Source: an uncultured Chloroflexota bacterium (GTDB taxonomy: Bacteria; Chloroflexota; Anaerolineae; Aggregatilineales; Phototrophicaceae). From it: a stretch of DNA of 14,313 nt. Position numbers and translations under genes: made by a program. Shown here in pieces: positions 14,259 to 14,313 of the stretch. Under the pieces are notes generated by a model, which saw only the letters and a list, made by a program, of their open reading frames with translations, ran no database searches and was not told the DNA's origin. The DNA lies in NCBI GenBank assembly GCA_937870805.1, contig CALMZT010000321.1, positions 1 to 14,313 on the forward strand, written 5' to 3'. The first letter of the stretch is position 1, and each line of letters starts with the position of its first letter.

Positions 14259-14313
14259 AGTAATGAGTGATGAGTAATGAGTAATGAGTAATGAGTAATG
14301 AGCAATGAGTAAT
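14259..14313. repeat. Heptad tandem repeat AGTAATG (7.9 units, reaches window end)
   Basis: Seven complete 7-nt units plus six bases: five of the seven are AGTAATG, with single variants AGTGATG and AGCAATG. It starts two bases after the SGNH stop codon and continues off the right edge, so the full copy number is unknown. Confidence 0.9.

Noticed and set aside
13562..14305. Long minus-strand open frame (247 codons) opposite the SGNH gene
   Set aside because: It begins inside the AGTAATG repeat, its composition is rich in H, R and C as expected for an antisense shadow, and the plus-strand frame has clear SH3b and SGNH motifs.

Overview
The window (about 53% GC by eye) looks like chromosomal DNA from a free-living bacterium. 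The gene content and dispersed repeats suggest Chloroflexota, probably the Anaerolineae or a relative: a kinase-STAND-TPR regulator, an exported PPC-repeat protein, a minimal S2P protease, KptA, a diacylglycerol glycosyltransferase, 7-nt-period tandem repeats and small palindromes reading GTAGGGGCG. This placement is inference; there is no rRNA or marker gene here to confirm it. I see no phage, CRISPR array, transposase or tRNA.

Layout. 1-3151 (minus): a serine/threonine kinase fused to a STAND-type ATPase and TPR-like helices, running off the left edge. 3152-3363: its promoter plus a double-hairpin repeat. 3364-5034 (minus): a secreted protein with an N-terminal PsbP-like domain and three PPC domains. 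5206-5766 (plus): KptA, an RNA 2'-phosphotransferase. 5851-7050 (minus): an MGDG-synthase-type glycosyltransferase. 7226-8388 (plus): an S2P (M50) protease and an HD-domain protein with overlapping stop and start codons. 8389-8710: a MITE-like element with a nested hairpin, flanked by heptad repeats. 8711-9748 (plus): a TyrA-like dehydrogenase lacking the usual HPxxG motif. 9749-10156: a repeat-rich gap. 10157-11236 (plus): a divergent YchF NTPase. 11291-12733 (plus): an MBOAT O-acyltransferase. 12842-14257 (plus): a secreted SH3b-SH3b-SGNH hydrolase/acyltransferase. 14259-end: a heptad repeat array.

How the genes may work together. The strongest functional link is the MBOAT plus the secreted SGNH protein. 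This is the same two-part logic as AlgI with AlgJ/AlgX or PatA/PatB, in which an acyl group crosses the membrane and is placed on an extracellular glycan. The SH3b domains suggest a surface-bound site of action. With the diacylglycerol glycosyltransferase, the S2P protease and the PPC protein, several genes concern the envelope, but they lie in separate transcription units and a single pathway is not implied.

The most unusual non-coding signal is a set of degenerate 7-nt tandem repeats placed at gene ends: after kptA and the glycosyltransferase, at the HD stop codon, abutting the start of the dehydrogenase, after the MBOAT stop and after the SGNH stop. A second set is short GC-rich palindromes sharing the core CGCCCCTACA.
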